DNA of 24,648 bases from JAAYFT01 sp041655755 (GTDB lineage: Bacteria > Bacillota > Clostridia > Tissierellales > Tissierellaceae). Each line of letters opens with the position of its first letter. The first letter of the stretch is position 1. Location of the stretch: the NCBI GenBank assembly GCA_041655755.1, contig JBBAEY010000027.1, positions 1-24,648 on the forward strand, given 5' to 3'. Under the pieces are notes generated by a model. The model saw only the letters and a list, made by a program, of their open reading frames with translations, did no database searches and was not told where the DNA came from. The position numbers were made by a program, and so were the translations under genes. Of this stretch, positions 1 to 7,328 are shown one piece after another.

Positions 1-160
1 CTTTAGGGCATTCAAAGAGGGCAATGTAGACTACTTAGTTACACCTATCAAACAGAGAGTGGAAGATGGCAAACTATTTAAATTCCTGACAGTTTCCGAC
101 GAAAGTGGGAAACTATATGAAGTGGGGCTAGGGTTAGAATCCCTCTTTAGGAATATATAG
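1..160 (+). CDS. C-terminal fragment of an unidentified protein
   Basis: An open frame (codons starting at base 2) runs from the window edge to a TAG at 158-160. It encodes about 52 residues ending in LGLESLFRNI. The next gene starts 3 bases later, so the two are probably co-transcribed with the selenium/molybdenum hydroxylase accessory genes downstream. I do not recognise the family from this tail: it has no clear motif or membrane segment. The context suggests a role linked to molybdenum hydroxylase maturation or its substrate pathway, but that is inference from position only. Confidence 0.55.
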   Translation, partial: FRAFKEGNVDYLVTPIKQRVEDGKLFKFLTVSDESGKLYEVGLGLESLFRNI

Positions 161-163
161 TCC

Positions 164-880
164 ATGAAAATATATGAGATGCTCGGAATTAATGAGGGCA
201 AGAAGGAAATAATATCTCTAGTGGGAGCAGGTGGGAAAAGTACAATTATGCAGGCCTTGGCAGAGGAATGCAAGGGCCTAGGGAAAAGGGTATTAGTCAC
301 CACCAGCACAAGGGTATTGACCAGTCAATTAGATTTCTGTGACAGACTATTCTATGGGCATCTAGCAGATGGCTATAGGCCCTTGGAAGGCTCTACGACA
401 GGTCTAGCCAAGAGAATAAAGGGACCAAAGGCCATCGGCATGAACTTAGAGGAACTAGAGGAAATCCACAGGAGAGAAATTTTTGACCTTATAATCATAG
501 AGGCCGATGGAGCGAGGACAAAGCCCATAAAGGCCCATGGGCCAAGGGAACCCATGGTGGCACCCTTTAGCACAATTACCCTAGGAGTGATTGGACTTGA
601 TAGCCTAGGCAGGCCAATAGATGAGGATAATGTCTATAGGCCAGAACTCTTAAGTGGACTCCTGCAAGTAAATATGGGAGATAGGTTAAAGGAGGGAGAC
701 CTAGCAAGGTATGTCCTTGATAGGAGGGGCCTCTTTAAGGATAGTCGGGGGAAGAAGGTATTGTTCCTGAATAAGGCCAAGGGAAAAAAACATATTGAGC
801 AGGGACAGAGAATTGGCAAACTGTTGAAGGATATGGGATTTGATCATATATATGTAACCGATATTGGAATGGATATCTAG
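164..880 (+). CDS. yqeC: Selenium-dependent hydroxylase accessory protein YqeC
   Basis: The product has 238 residues, the usual size for YqeC. A P-loop (VGAGGKST, residues 20-27) follows the first strand, then TTSTR and the LIIIEADGAR segment typical of this family of P-loop proteins. YqeC genes are known to travel with selenium-dependent molybdenum hydroxylases; the biochemical step is not established. It is followed at 894 by mocA and then yqeB and xdhC, the standard partner set. The ATG at 164 lies 3 bases after the previous stop, which suggests translational coupling. The protein looks complete, with no key residue missing. Confidence 0.88.
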   Translation: MKIYEMLGINEGKKEIISLVGAGGKSTIMQALAEECKGLGKRVLVTTSTRVLTSQLDFCDRLFYGHLADGYRPLEGSTTGLAKRIKGPKAIGMNLEELEEIHRREIFDLIIIEADGARTKPIKAHGPREPMVAPFSTITLGVIGLDSLGRPIDEDNVYRPELLSGLLQVNMGDRLKEGDLARYVLDRRGLFKDSRGKKVLFLNKAKGKKHIEQGQRIGKLLKDMGFDHIYVTDIGMDI

Positions 881-893
881 GATAGGTGAGTCG

Positions 894-1463
894 ATGATTA
901 CGGGTATTATCTTAGCTGCAGGATTTTCAAAGAGAATGGGAAGGAATAAGTTACTAGTTACAATTGGGGGTATGCCCCTTGTCGAAAGGGTAATAAATGC
1001 TGCCAAGGGCTCGGAACTAGATGAGCTAATACTAGTATATAGGGAAAAGCCTGTGATGGAGATAGGAAAAAGGTATGGGATAAAAACAGTCTACAATGGC
1101 AGTGCCCATCTAGGACAAAGTGAAAGCTTAAAATTAGGGGTAAGAAATGCCAGCGGGGCAGACGCCTACATGTTTTTTGTGGGGGATCAGCCATTTTTAA
1201 CTAAGGAATTAATAAATCATCTGATTAGGGAATATGGGATTTCAAATTCGTCGATTCTAGTACCCTATTATAGGGGGTCCAAGGGCATGCCCATGATTAT
1301 GTCTTCTATATATAAAGATGAACTTCTCAAGGTCTTAGGAGACAAGGGTGGAAGGGATTTGGTAAAAAAACACCATACTGAAGTAAAAAAGATAGCCATA
1401 GAAGACCATATATTGGGACTGGACATAGATTGGGAAAAAGATTTAGACAAGATACTTACTTAA
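894..1463 (+). CDS. mocA: Molybdenum cofactor cytidylyltransferase (MocA family)
   Basis: This is a nucleotidyltransferase expected to transfer CMP from CTP to molybdopterin, giving the dinucleotide cofactor used by xanthine-dehydrogenase-type hydroxylases. Seen: the N-terminal signature LAAGFSKRMGRNK (residues 7-19), GQSESLKLGV (74-83), and FVGDQP (95-100), where the Asp of GDQP is the metal-binding residue in this fold. The ATG at 894 is preferred because GGTGAG lies just upstream (886-891) and the protein then begins right at the first strand. An upstream in-frame ATG at 864 lies inside yqeC and has no good ribosome site. The product has 189 residues, normal for the family. Confidence 0.88.
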   Translation: MITGIILAAGFSKRMGRNKLLVTIGGMPLVERVINAAKGSELDELILVYREKPVMEIGKRYGIKTVYNGSAHLGQSESLKLGVRNASGADAYMFFVGDQPFLTKELINHLIREYGISNSSILVPYYRGSKGMPMIMSSIYKDELLKVLGDKGGRDLVKKHHTEVKKIAIEDHILGLDIDWEKDLDKILT

Positions 1464-1478
1464 AATTCATACGAGAAG

Positions 1479-2285
1479 GTGAAGGACTTGGAAACTGTAA
1501 TTATACGAGGTGGTGGGGATTTAGCTACAGGAATAGGCCACAGGCTCTATAAATCAGGATTTAAGATAGTTGTTTTGGAAACAGACCAGCCCTTAGCTAT
1601 CAGGCGAAAAGTCAGCTTTTGTGAGGCAGTATATAGTGGAGAAATTGTCGTAGAGGGAGTTAAGGCAGTCTTGGCGAATACAGCTAGTGATATATACAGC
1701 ATAGTAGAAAGCGGAAATATACCCCTATATGTAGATCCAAAAGGGGAGATAATACAAGAACTCAAGCCCCTAGCAGTAGTTGACGCCATAATGGCTAAGA
1801 AAAACTTGGGAACCACCAGGGACCTAGCCCCAATAACCATAGGTATAGGACCGGGATTTGAAGCGGGCAAGGACGTGGACCTAGTAGTTGAAACTAAGAG
1901 GGGACATTTTCTTGGCATGGTAATACACAGGGGAGGGGCAGAGAAAGATACGGGAATACCGGGCAGTACCCTTGGATATAGGGAGGAAAGAATAGTAAGG
2001 GCCTTATCAGACGGAATAGTAAGCCATTTTTCCAAGATAGGGCAAAGGGTAAATACAGGAGACTTAATATGTAGGACAGGCGATGAGGAAGTAAGGGCCA
2101 ATATTTCAGGCATAGTGAGGGGGCTCATAAAGGAAGGTCTCTATGTAAATAAGGGTCTGAAGATAGGAGATATAGACCCCAGGGCCATAGAAGAATACGC
2201 CTTTACCATTTCAGAAAAGGCCAGGGCAGTAGGCGGGGGCGTCCTAGAGTCCATAATGTATCTCAGAAAAGAGAGGAATATTTGA
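1479..2285 (+). CDS. yqeB: Selenium-dependent molybdenum cofactor biosynthesis protein YqeB
   Basis: The product has 268 residues and opens with the family's glycine-rich start, VIIRGGGDLATG, which looks like a dinucleotide-binding turn. It belongs to the EF2570/YqeB group, found beside selenium-dependent molybdenum hydroxylases and thought to act in maturing the selenium-containing cofactor; the reaction is unproven. A C-terminal part resembling a biotinyl/lipoyl-like fold (VSHFSKIGQRVNTGD region) is visible. The start is uncertain: GTG at 1479 has no spaced ribosome site, whereas TTG at 1488 is preceded by AAGGTG (1477-1482) and would give 265 residues. The stop overlaps the next start as TGATG, a sign of translational coupling. 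Confidence 0.85.
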   Translation: MKDLETVIIRGGGDLATGIGHRLYKSGFKIVVLETDQPLAIRRKVSFCEAVYSGEIVVEGVKAVLANTASDIYSIVESGNIPLYVDPKGEIIQELKPLAVVDAIMAKKNLGTTRDLAPITIGIGPGFEAGKDVDLVVETKRGHFLGMVIHRGGAEKDTGIPGSTLGYREERIVRALSDGIVSHFSKIGQRVNTGDLICRTGDEEVRANISGIVRGLIKEGLYVNKGLKIGDIDPRAIEEYAFTISEKARAVGGGVLESIMYLRKERNI

Positions 2286-3097
2286 TGGCTGATTTATCTA
2301 TTATGAAGAAATTGCTGGAGGAAGTAGACAATGGAAGGGAAGTTGCCCTAGCCACAATAATCAAATCACAGGGCTCAACCCCAAGGGGGAGCGGCACAGT
2401 CATGGCCGTCGTAGAAGATGGATTAATCTACGGCACCATAGGTGGAGGCTCCCTAGAGAAATACGTAATCCAATTGTGCCTGGAGGCCATTAGAGAGGGT
2501 AGGAATGAAATAGCCAACATACCCCTAAATACAAAGGGGGTAGAGATGATTTGTGGCGGAGGCGTGGAAGTATTTATCGACGTCTACAAGGTAAGGCCAG
2601 AATTGATTATCGTCGGTGCAGGACATGTGGGCCACGCCATCTATCAGGTTGCATCTTCCCTGGATTTTGATATAGTGGTATTTGAGGACAGGGAGGAATT
2701 TTTAAACAAGGAAAGATTTCCCCTGGCAAAGAAACTTATTCTAGGCGATCCCAAGACAGAGCTAAAGAATTACGACATAAACAGCAACAGCTATCTCATA
2801 TTGGCATCTAGATCCCATACACTTGACCAAGAGGCACTGGAAGCAGTCTGGGACACAGAAGCCAAATATATAGGGGTCATGGGCAGCAAGAAAAAGATTA
2901 TTACCATGAGAAAGAACCTAATGGAGAAGGGTGTAGCAGAAGAAGGCCTAGATAAAATATATGCACCAATAGGTCTAGAAATCTCCTCGGGAAGCCCAGA
3001 AGAAATAGCCATCAGTATCATGGCGGAAGTGCTCCTAGTAAAAAACAAGGGCAGCCTAAAACATATGAAAGATAATATAAAAAACCATAGGGTATAA
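2285..3097 (+). CDS. xdhC: XdhC/CoxI family hydroxylase maturation protein
   Basis: XdhC proteins bind the molybdenum cofactor, promote its sulfuration (here possibly selenation) and deliver it to the hydroxylase. Seen in order: the N-terminal XdhC/CoxI domain with SQGSTPRGSGTVM and GTIGGGSLE, then the C-terminal Rossmann domain with IIVGAGHVG (about residue 109 onward), ASRSHTLDQEAL, IGVMGSKKK and GLEISSGSPEEIAISIMAE. Both domains are intact and the length of 270 is normal. The ATG at 2285 overlaps the yqeB stop by one base and has GAGAGG 8 bases upstream. An adjacent TTG one codon earlier is the less likely start. Confidence 0.88.
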   Translation: MADLSIMKKLLEEVDNGREVALATIIKSQGSTPRGSGTVMAVVEDGLIYGTIGGGSLEKYVIQLCLEAIREGRNEIANIPLNTKGVEMICGGGVEVFIDVYKVRPELIIVGAGHVGHAIYQVASSLDFDIVVFEDREEFLNKERFPLAKKLILGDPKTELKNYDINSNSYLILASRSHTLDQEALEAVWDTEAKYIGVMGSKKKIITMRKNLMEKGVAEEGLDKIYAPIGLEISSGSPEEIAISIMAEVLLVKNKGSLKHMKDNIKNHRV

Positions 3098-3122
3098 ACC
3101 CACAATAAAAGGAGGAAAATAA

Positions 3123-4049
3123 ATGGATAACAAGAAGTACATCTTAGCAGTACCGAATTTTAGCGACGGCAGGAGACAAGAGGTAATAGACGCTGTCACA
3201 GGAGTATTTGAAGGAAGAGAAGGAGTTACCCTAGTAAGTGTAGAACCAGAGCACGACTTCAATAGGACAGTAGTCACAGTACTGGGAGAGCCAGAGCCTT
3301 TGAAGGAGGCCCTAATTGCCATGGCAGGCAAGTCCTATGAACTAATAGATATGAGGGAACAAGAAGGCACCCATCCAAGAATAGGAGGGCAAGATACCGT
3401 GCCCCTATTCCCCTTTAGAAATATAGATTTAGAAGAGACAAGGGAACTGGCAGAAGAAATAGGCAAGGAATTATTTGAAAAATATAAGGTGCCCATATTC
3501 TTTGCAGGGGCCAATGGCAGGACAGAGGATAAGAAGAGCATATCCTTTATCAGAAAGGGACAGTATGAAGGACTAAAGGCACTATTAGACGACGAAAACC
3601 ACCCAGATAGGGAGGCGAGGATGCCAGACCTATCAGTAGATGGAAAATTGGATCCAAAATACGGAGCCACCATAGTGTCTGCAGACATGGAAGGCCTAAC
3701 AGCCTACAATGTATTTTTGGCAACAGAAGACGTAAGCATAGCAAAGCAAATAGCCAAGGCAGTCAGGGGACCAAGTGGAGGATTCTCTACCATAAGGGCT
3801 GTAGGCATCAAGTTCCCAGAGAGGGAAGGAGTAGTAGTATCCATGAACATGTTTGACTGTGCCCAAACACCTCTTTATAGGGCATTTGAACTAGTAAAAT
3901 TAGAAGCACAAAAATACGGCATAGCAGTCACAGGCTCAGAACTAGTAGGACCAGTGAAACTAGAATACCTCTTAAACAACCTGGACCACTATCTAGGACT
4001 GCAAGGTCTAAGATTGGATCAAATCCTAGAAACACACCTAATGAAATAA
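3123..4049 (+). CDS. ftcD: Glutamate (or glycine) formimidoyltransferase
   Basis: The 308-residue protein matches the stand-alone formiminotransferase half of FTCD; the cyclodeaminase domain is absent. Family motifs are visible: PNFSDGR (11-17), EHDFNRTVV (43-51) and HPRIGGQDTVP (84-94), whose His84 corresponds to the catalytic His of the animal enzyme. The enzyme moves a formimino group to tetrahydrofolate. In histidine breakdown the donor is formiminoglutamate; in purine-fermenting clostridia the donor is formiminoglycine. Its place at the end of a molybdenum hydroxylase maturation operon favours a purine link, but this is inference. GGAGG lies at 3111-3115, ideal for the ATG at 3123. A terminator follows at 4089. 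Confidence 0.88.
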   Translation: MDNKKYILAVPNFSDGRRQEVIDAVTGVFEGREGVTLVSVEPEHDFNRTVVTVLGEPEPLKEALIAMAGKSYELIDMREQEGTHPRIGGQDTVPLFPFRNIDLEETRELAEEIGKELFEKYKVPIFFAGANGRTEDKKSISFIRKGQYEGLKALLDDENHPDREARMPDLSVDGKLDPKYGATIVSADMEGLTAYNVFLATEDVSIAKQIAKAVRGPSGGFSTIRAVGIKFPEREGVVVSMNMFDCAQTPLYRAFELVKLEAQKYGIAVTGSELVGPVKLEYLLNNLDHYLGLQGLRLDQILETHLMK

Positions 4050-4050
4050 T

Positions 4051-4081
4051 GTGCCACCGGGGACGGTTCTCCCTGGCTCAT
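4051..4081 (+). repeat. REP-like palindromic repeat, copy 1
   Basis: It starts one base after the ftcD stop codon. It carries the core GGGGACGGTTCTC shared with the copy at 13565 and, in reverse orientation, with the copies at 15797 and 19534. Its outer arms (GTGCCACC on the left, TGGCTCA on the right) pair imperfectly, so this is the most degraded of the four. The structure resembles extragenic palindromes of the REP type; no transposase that could move them is in the window. Confidence 0.8.
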
Positions 4082-4088
4082 TTATGAA

Positions 4089-4115
4089 GAAAGGCCCTGA
4101 TTATCAGGGCCTTTC
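4089..4115 (+). terminator. Intrinsic terminator after ftcD
   Basis: A perfect 12-bp stem, GAAAGGCCCTGA (4089-4100) with its complement at 4104-4115, has a 3-base TTA loop. It is followed on the plus strand by the T-rich stretch TGTTGTGTTTTC. The stop codon of the convergent response regulator gene (4104-4106) lies inside the right arm, so the hairpin also ends that gene's coding region. The 23-base core is identical to the terminator after livF. Confidence 0.8.
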
Positions 4116-5474
4116 TGTTGTGTTTTCTGACTCGTATTGATTTAGTTTATTGTAAAGATGCCTTTCGCTCATGCCGAGGACTTGGGCAGTTTTCCTCTTG
4201 TTATAGTCATAGTGGTCTAGGGTGGCCAAAATTAATTTTCTCTCAGCGGATTCCAAGGTGTCCCCAATGAATATGGGGATATTTTCGTTTGGTGGAACAA
4301 ATAATTTATTGGGGATTATCTCCTTGGGCAGGTCCTGGATTTCGATGACATTGCCTTCGGCCAAAGCAACAGCCCTCTCTATAATATTTTGCAACTCCCT
4401 TACATTGCCTGGATAGTCGTGACCCTCTAGAATGCTAATAGCAGACCGGCTGATTCCAGAGATATCCTTGTTAAAGGATTTACTATAGAGGTTGATAAAG
4501 TGTTTTGTAAGGGCGGGTATATCCTCCTTCCTATCCCTGAGTGGTGGTACTTCGATATTTACTACATTTAGGCGGAAGAATAGGTCCTCCCTGAAGTTTC
4601 CATTCTTTACCTCTTCACTGAGGTTTAGGTTTGTGGCGGCCATGAGTCTAAAATCAACGGGGAAAGATTTTTCACTACCCAAGGGTGTAATGGTTTTCTC
4701 TTGAATAACCCTAAGTAATTTGGCTTGGAGTTGAATATCCATATCCCCTATTTCATCTAGAAACAGGGTACCCCCATGAGCCAGTTCAAACTTGCCCTTA
4801 TATCTGGAATTGGCCCCCGTAAAGGCACCTTTTTCGTATCCAAATAGCTCAGATTCCAGAAGGTTGTGGGGGATAGCAGCACAGTTTATAATTTCTAGGA
4901 CCTTCCCCTTTCGATTAGATGTATTGTGTATGGCCCTGGCAATCAATTCCTTTCCAGTGCCCGATTCACCGGATATGAGCACATTGATATCAACATTTTT
5001 TATCCTATCTATCATCTTAAACACTTCATTCATGGCATTGCTAGAGGATACAAATTTCAGATCCAGACTACTTTCATTTATCCTTCTTGTCAAATCTTCT
5101 AGCTCATCCGATAGTGATTGATAATCTAGGGCCTTATTTATCAGGGATATTAAACCGTTAATATCTAGAGGTTTTGTTATATAGTGATAGGCACCCCTTT
5201 GTATAGCCTCGATGGAGTCTTCTATAGATCCGTAGGCAGTCATGGCTATAACTAGTACCCTAGGGGTCTTGGATTTTATACTATTGAGTACATCTATTCC
5301 CTTGTAATCGCCTAGGTACTGGTCTAGCAAGACCAAATCAATGCTTTTACTCTCTATAATGTCTAATCCCTCGGGCACATCAGCACTTATATAAACATTA
5401 AAATGATCCTCAAGGGCGAATTTTAAGGCAGTCAAAATTGAAATTTCATCATCTATAACCAAGATATTATGCAT
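4104..5474 (-). CDS. Sigma-54-dependent response regulator (NtrC family)
   Basis: Three domains are visible in the 456-residue product. A receiver domain (1 to about 120) has acidic Asp8/Asp9, phospho-acceptor Asp51, Thr79 and Lys101. An AAA+ sigma-54 interaction domain has Walker A GESGTGKE (169-176) and an intact GAFTGA loop (216-221), which contacts sigma-54. A C-terminal Fis-type helix-turn-helix carries KRKTAQVLGMSERHLYNKL. Phosphorylation by the kinase encoded just upstream should switch on ATP-driven open-complex formation at a -24/-12 promoter, and such a promoter lies at 7231. The ATG at 5474 is preferred: GGAAAGG lies 9 bases upstream and the start overlaps the kinase stop (ATGCATAA). 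An upstream in-frame start at 5492 is less likely. Confidence 0.92.
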   Translation of the reverse strand: MHNILVIDDEISILTALKFALEDHFNVYISADVPEGLDIIESKSIDLVLLDQYLGDYKGIDVLNSIKSKTPRVLVIAMTAYGSIEDSIEAIQRGAYHYITKPLDINGLISLINKALDYQSLSDELEDLTRRINESSLDLKFVSSSNAMNEVFKMIDRIKNVDINVLISGESGTGKELIARAIHNTSNRKGKVLEIINCAAIPHNLLESELFGYEKGAFTGANSRYKGKFELAHGGTLFLDEIGDMDIQLQAKLLRVIQEKTITPLGSEKSFPVDFRLMAATNLNLSEEVKNGNFREDLFFRLNVVNIEVPPLRDRKEDIPALTKHFINLYSKSFNKDISGISRSAISILEGHDYPGNVRELQNIIERAVALAEGNVIEIQDLPKEIIPNKLFVPPNENIPIFIGDTLESAERKLILATLDHYDYNKRKTAQVLGMSERHLYNKLNQYESENTTERP

Positions 5475-7080
5475 TTGTATCATCCTTTCCACAATTGGAT
5501 TCTATGGGCATCCTAATGAGGACAGTCGTCCCCTGATTTAATTGGCTGAAGACCTGAATTTCTCCCCTGTTATCCCTTACCAGTCTGTCAGTTACGGACA
5601 GGCCAATACCATAGCTATTTTTCTTAGAGGAGTAGAAGGGGTCAAATAACTTATCTTTTTCTTCGTCAGGGATACCAACTCCGTTATCTCTAATGCTGAT
5701 AGACATATCAGATTGATGCGTATTGGCCTCAATCCATATTTGACCCTTTGATTCAATGGCATCAATGCTGTTTAACAGTATATTTAGAAGAATTTGTTTC
5801 ATTTGTGATTCGTCAGCATATAGGTAAATCATGTCCTTGCTTATGGAAACCTTGATTTCCTTCTCATTTAGTTTTTGCTTTAGCAACATCAGTACATCTG
5901 ATAGGATATCACTTAAGATTAATTTCTTGGGGTTGGGGCTCTTTGGCTTAGAGTAGTCTAGTAGGGACCCAACCAGGTCATTCAGTCTATTAATTTCTTT
6001 TGGCACGATTTTTGTCAGTTCGGCCCTAAAACCTTCATCGTCAAATTTCAAAGGTATTAGGTCGATAAAGGCCTTAATCGATGTCAGAGGATTTCTCAAT
6101 TCATGTGCAATACCAGCAGATAATCTGCCCAGGGCCTGCATCTTGTCGTTGTGCATGATCATATTATTTAATTTAATCACTTCCCTGGTCTGGATTTCAA
6201 CTTCTGCTTTCAGGGTCTTGTTCCAGTAGTAAATAATCGATATGACTATAAGAGATATAAGCAAGGCAATCAAGGAGATATAGAGGGATTTCCTCCACTT
6301 TAAATTAATATCAGGTATGGTTTCGCCAAACCATTTTTCATATATCTTGTCATAGGTGCCGTTTTCCTTAATAGCCCTAAGTCCGGAGTTTAACAATTGC
6401 AACAAGTCCTTATTACCCCTTTGGACGGCAATACAATATTTAGTGGGATACAATTGCTCACCCACGATTTTTACAGTATTGGTTAACCCAAAGCTCTGAA
6501 CGTAATATATTCCAGTCAATCTATTGCCTACATAGGCATCTACTTCCCCCGTAATCAGAGAATGTAGGGCATCTTTTTGGTTGATTTTCTCAGTTATATG
6601 TATTCCCTGTACGGGTGATACAATCTCACTGGTTACATCTTCCGATTGTATGGCTATTTTTTTACCCCTTAAATCATCTAGGCTCGAAATATTTTCAGTA
6701 GTATTGAGGACAAATATGCTTTGGGAATTCATCACGATTTCATCGGTGAAATCATATAATTTTTCCCTTTCAGGGGTAATTGTCATGCCCTGAACCGCAT
6801 CTACTTCACCTTTTTTGAGCAAATCCATAGTGTCTTCCCAGCTATTTGACACCAAATCGATTTCTATTCCCAATTCTATGGCCACGGCCCTGATAATATC
6901 CACATTGAAACCCCTAAAGTTATCATTGTCATCAACAAACTCGTAGGGTGGGTAATTGTTGTCACCGCTTACCTTTATAGGACGGCCAAAATACTTCTCA
7001 GAAAAGGAATACGATGGGATAAAAAGATAGGCCAAAAGGAGAAAAAATATTAGACCCTTATATAATCCTTTATGTTTCAT
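5467..7080 (-). CDS. Sensor histidine kinase with extracellular amino-acid-binding domain
   Basis: The product has 537 residues. A signal/anchor segment (about 8-25) precedes a family 3 solute-binding domain (about 30-255; GDNNYPPYEF, GEVDAVQGMTITPER, KIYEKWFG). A transmembrane helix (265-287) follows, then a HisKA domain with phospho-accepting His326 in SAGIAHELRNPL. Last is a HATPase domain with N box (QILLNILLNSIDAI), DNGVGIPD (465-472) and GIGL (491-494). The extracellular part probably senses an amino acid directly. The gene overlaps its response regulator by 8 bases and diverges from the liv operon. An AGGTG site sits just ahead of the ATG at 7080. It looks complete and functional. Confidence 0.92.
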   Translation of the reverse strand: MKHKGLYKGLIFFLLLAYLFIPSYSFSEKYFGRPIKVSGDNNYPPYEFVDDNDNFRGFNVDIIRAVAIELGIEIDLVSNSWEDTMDLLKKGEVDAVQGMTITPEREKLYDFTDEIVMNSQSIFVLNTTENISSLDDLRGKKIAIQSEDVTSEIVSPVQGIHITEKINQKDALHSLITGEVDAYVGNRLTGIYYVQSFGLTNTVKIVGEQLYPTKYCIAVQRGNKDLLQLLNSGLRAIKENGTYDKIYEKWFGETIPDINLKWRKSLYISLIALLISLIVISIIYYWNKTLKAEVEIQTREVIKLNNMIMHNDKMQALGRLSAGIAHELRNPLTSIKAFIDLIPLKFDDEGFRAELTKIVPKEINRLNDLVGSLLDYSKPKSPNPKKLILSDILSDVLMLLKQKLNEKEIKVSISKDMIYLYADESQMKQILLNILLNSIDAIESKGQIWIEANTHQSDMSISIRDNGVGIPDEEKDKLFDPFYSSKKNSYGIGLSVTDRLVRDNRGEIQVFSQLNQGTTVLIRMPIESNCGKDDTNA

Positions 7081-7111
7081 GATACACCTCTTATACTTAA
7101 TTGTTTATCTT

Positions 7112-7120
7112 ATTATACCA
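7112..7120 (-). promoter_or_regulatory. Extended -10 promoter of the kinase/regulator operon
   Basis: Read on the minus strand, this is TGGTATAAT, an extended -10 (TGn plus consensus TATAAT), about 30 bases ahead of the kinase ATG. No good -35 hexamer is seen at the right spacing. The TATGAA repeats at 7125-7148 occupy the -35 region, so the operon could be autoregulated. Confidence 0.6.
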
Positions 7121-7124
7121 TAAG

Positions 7125-7148
7125 TATGAAAAGAATTCATAGTATGAA
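7125..7148. promoter_or_regulatory. TATGAA inverted-repeat cluster, candidate enhancer site
   Basis: Three half-sites occur: TATGAA (7125-7130), its complement TTCATA (7136-7141) and TATGAA again (7143-7148). They form two overlapping dyads with 5-base and 1-base spacers. The cluster lies about 110-130 bases upstream of the predicted sigma-54 start site near 7258, the usual distance for an NtrC-type enhancer. Assignment to the neighbouring regulator is inference. Confidence 0.5.
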
Positions 7149-7230
7149 ATTATTGCATACCTATAGCCCGCTGTAGCCGAGGAAATTGTCGAAAAAATGC
7201 GATTTAAAGCCTTCCAAGTAGCTTAGGCAG

Positions 7231-7247
7231 TTGGCATGGAACTTGCA
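7231..7247 (+). promoter_or_regulatory. Sigma-54 (-24/-12) promoter of the liv operon
   Basis: The sequence TTGGCATGGAACTTGCA matches the sigma-54 consensus. The invariant GG is at 7233-7234 and GC at 7245-7246, with exactly 10 bases between them. The start site would fall near 7258. The adjacent divergent gene pair encodes a sigma-54-dependent regulator, and no competing sigma-A promoter is evident ahead of livJ. Confidence 0.82.
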
Positions 7248-7279
7248 TCATTATATGGATGATAGTGTAAGGAGGCTAG

Positions 7280-7302
7280 GGACCATTTATTTGCCGTGGT
7301 CC
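7280..7302 (+). other. Hairpin in the livJ leader
   Basis: GGACCA (7280-7285) pairs with TGGTCC (7297-7302) around an 11-base loop, in the untranslated leader between the predicted start site and the livJ ribosome site (7313-7320). No T run follows, so it is not a terminator; it may stabilise the mRNA. A ribosome-site-like AAGGAGG at 7269-7275 just upstream has no evident reading frame. Confidence 0.4.
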
Positions 7303-7328
7303 TACAAATTATAAAGGAGGATTTGATT

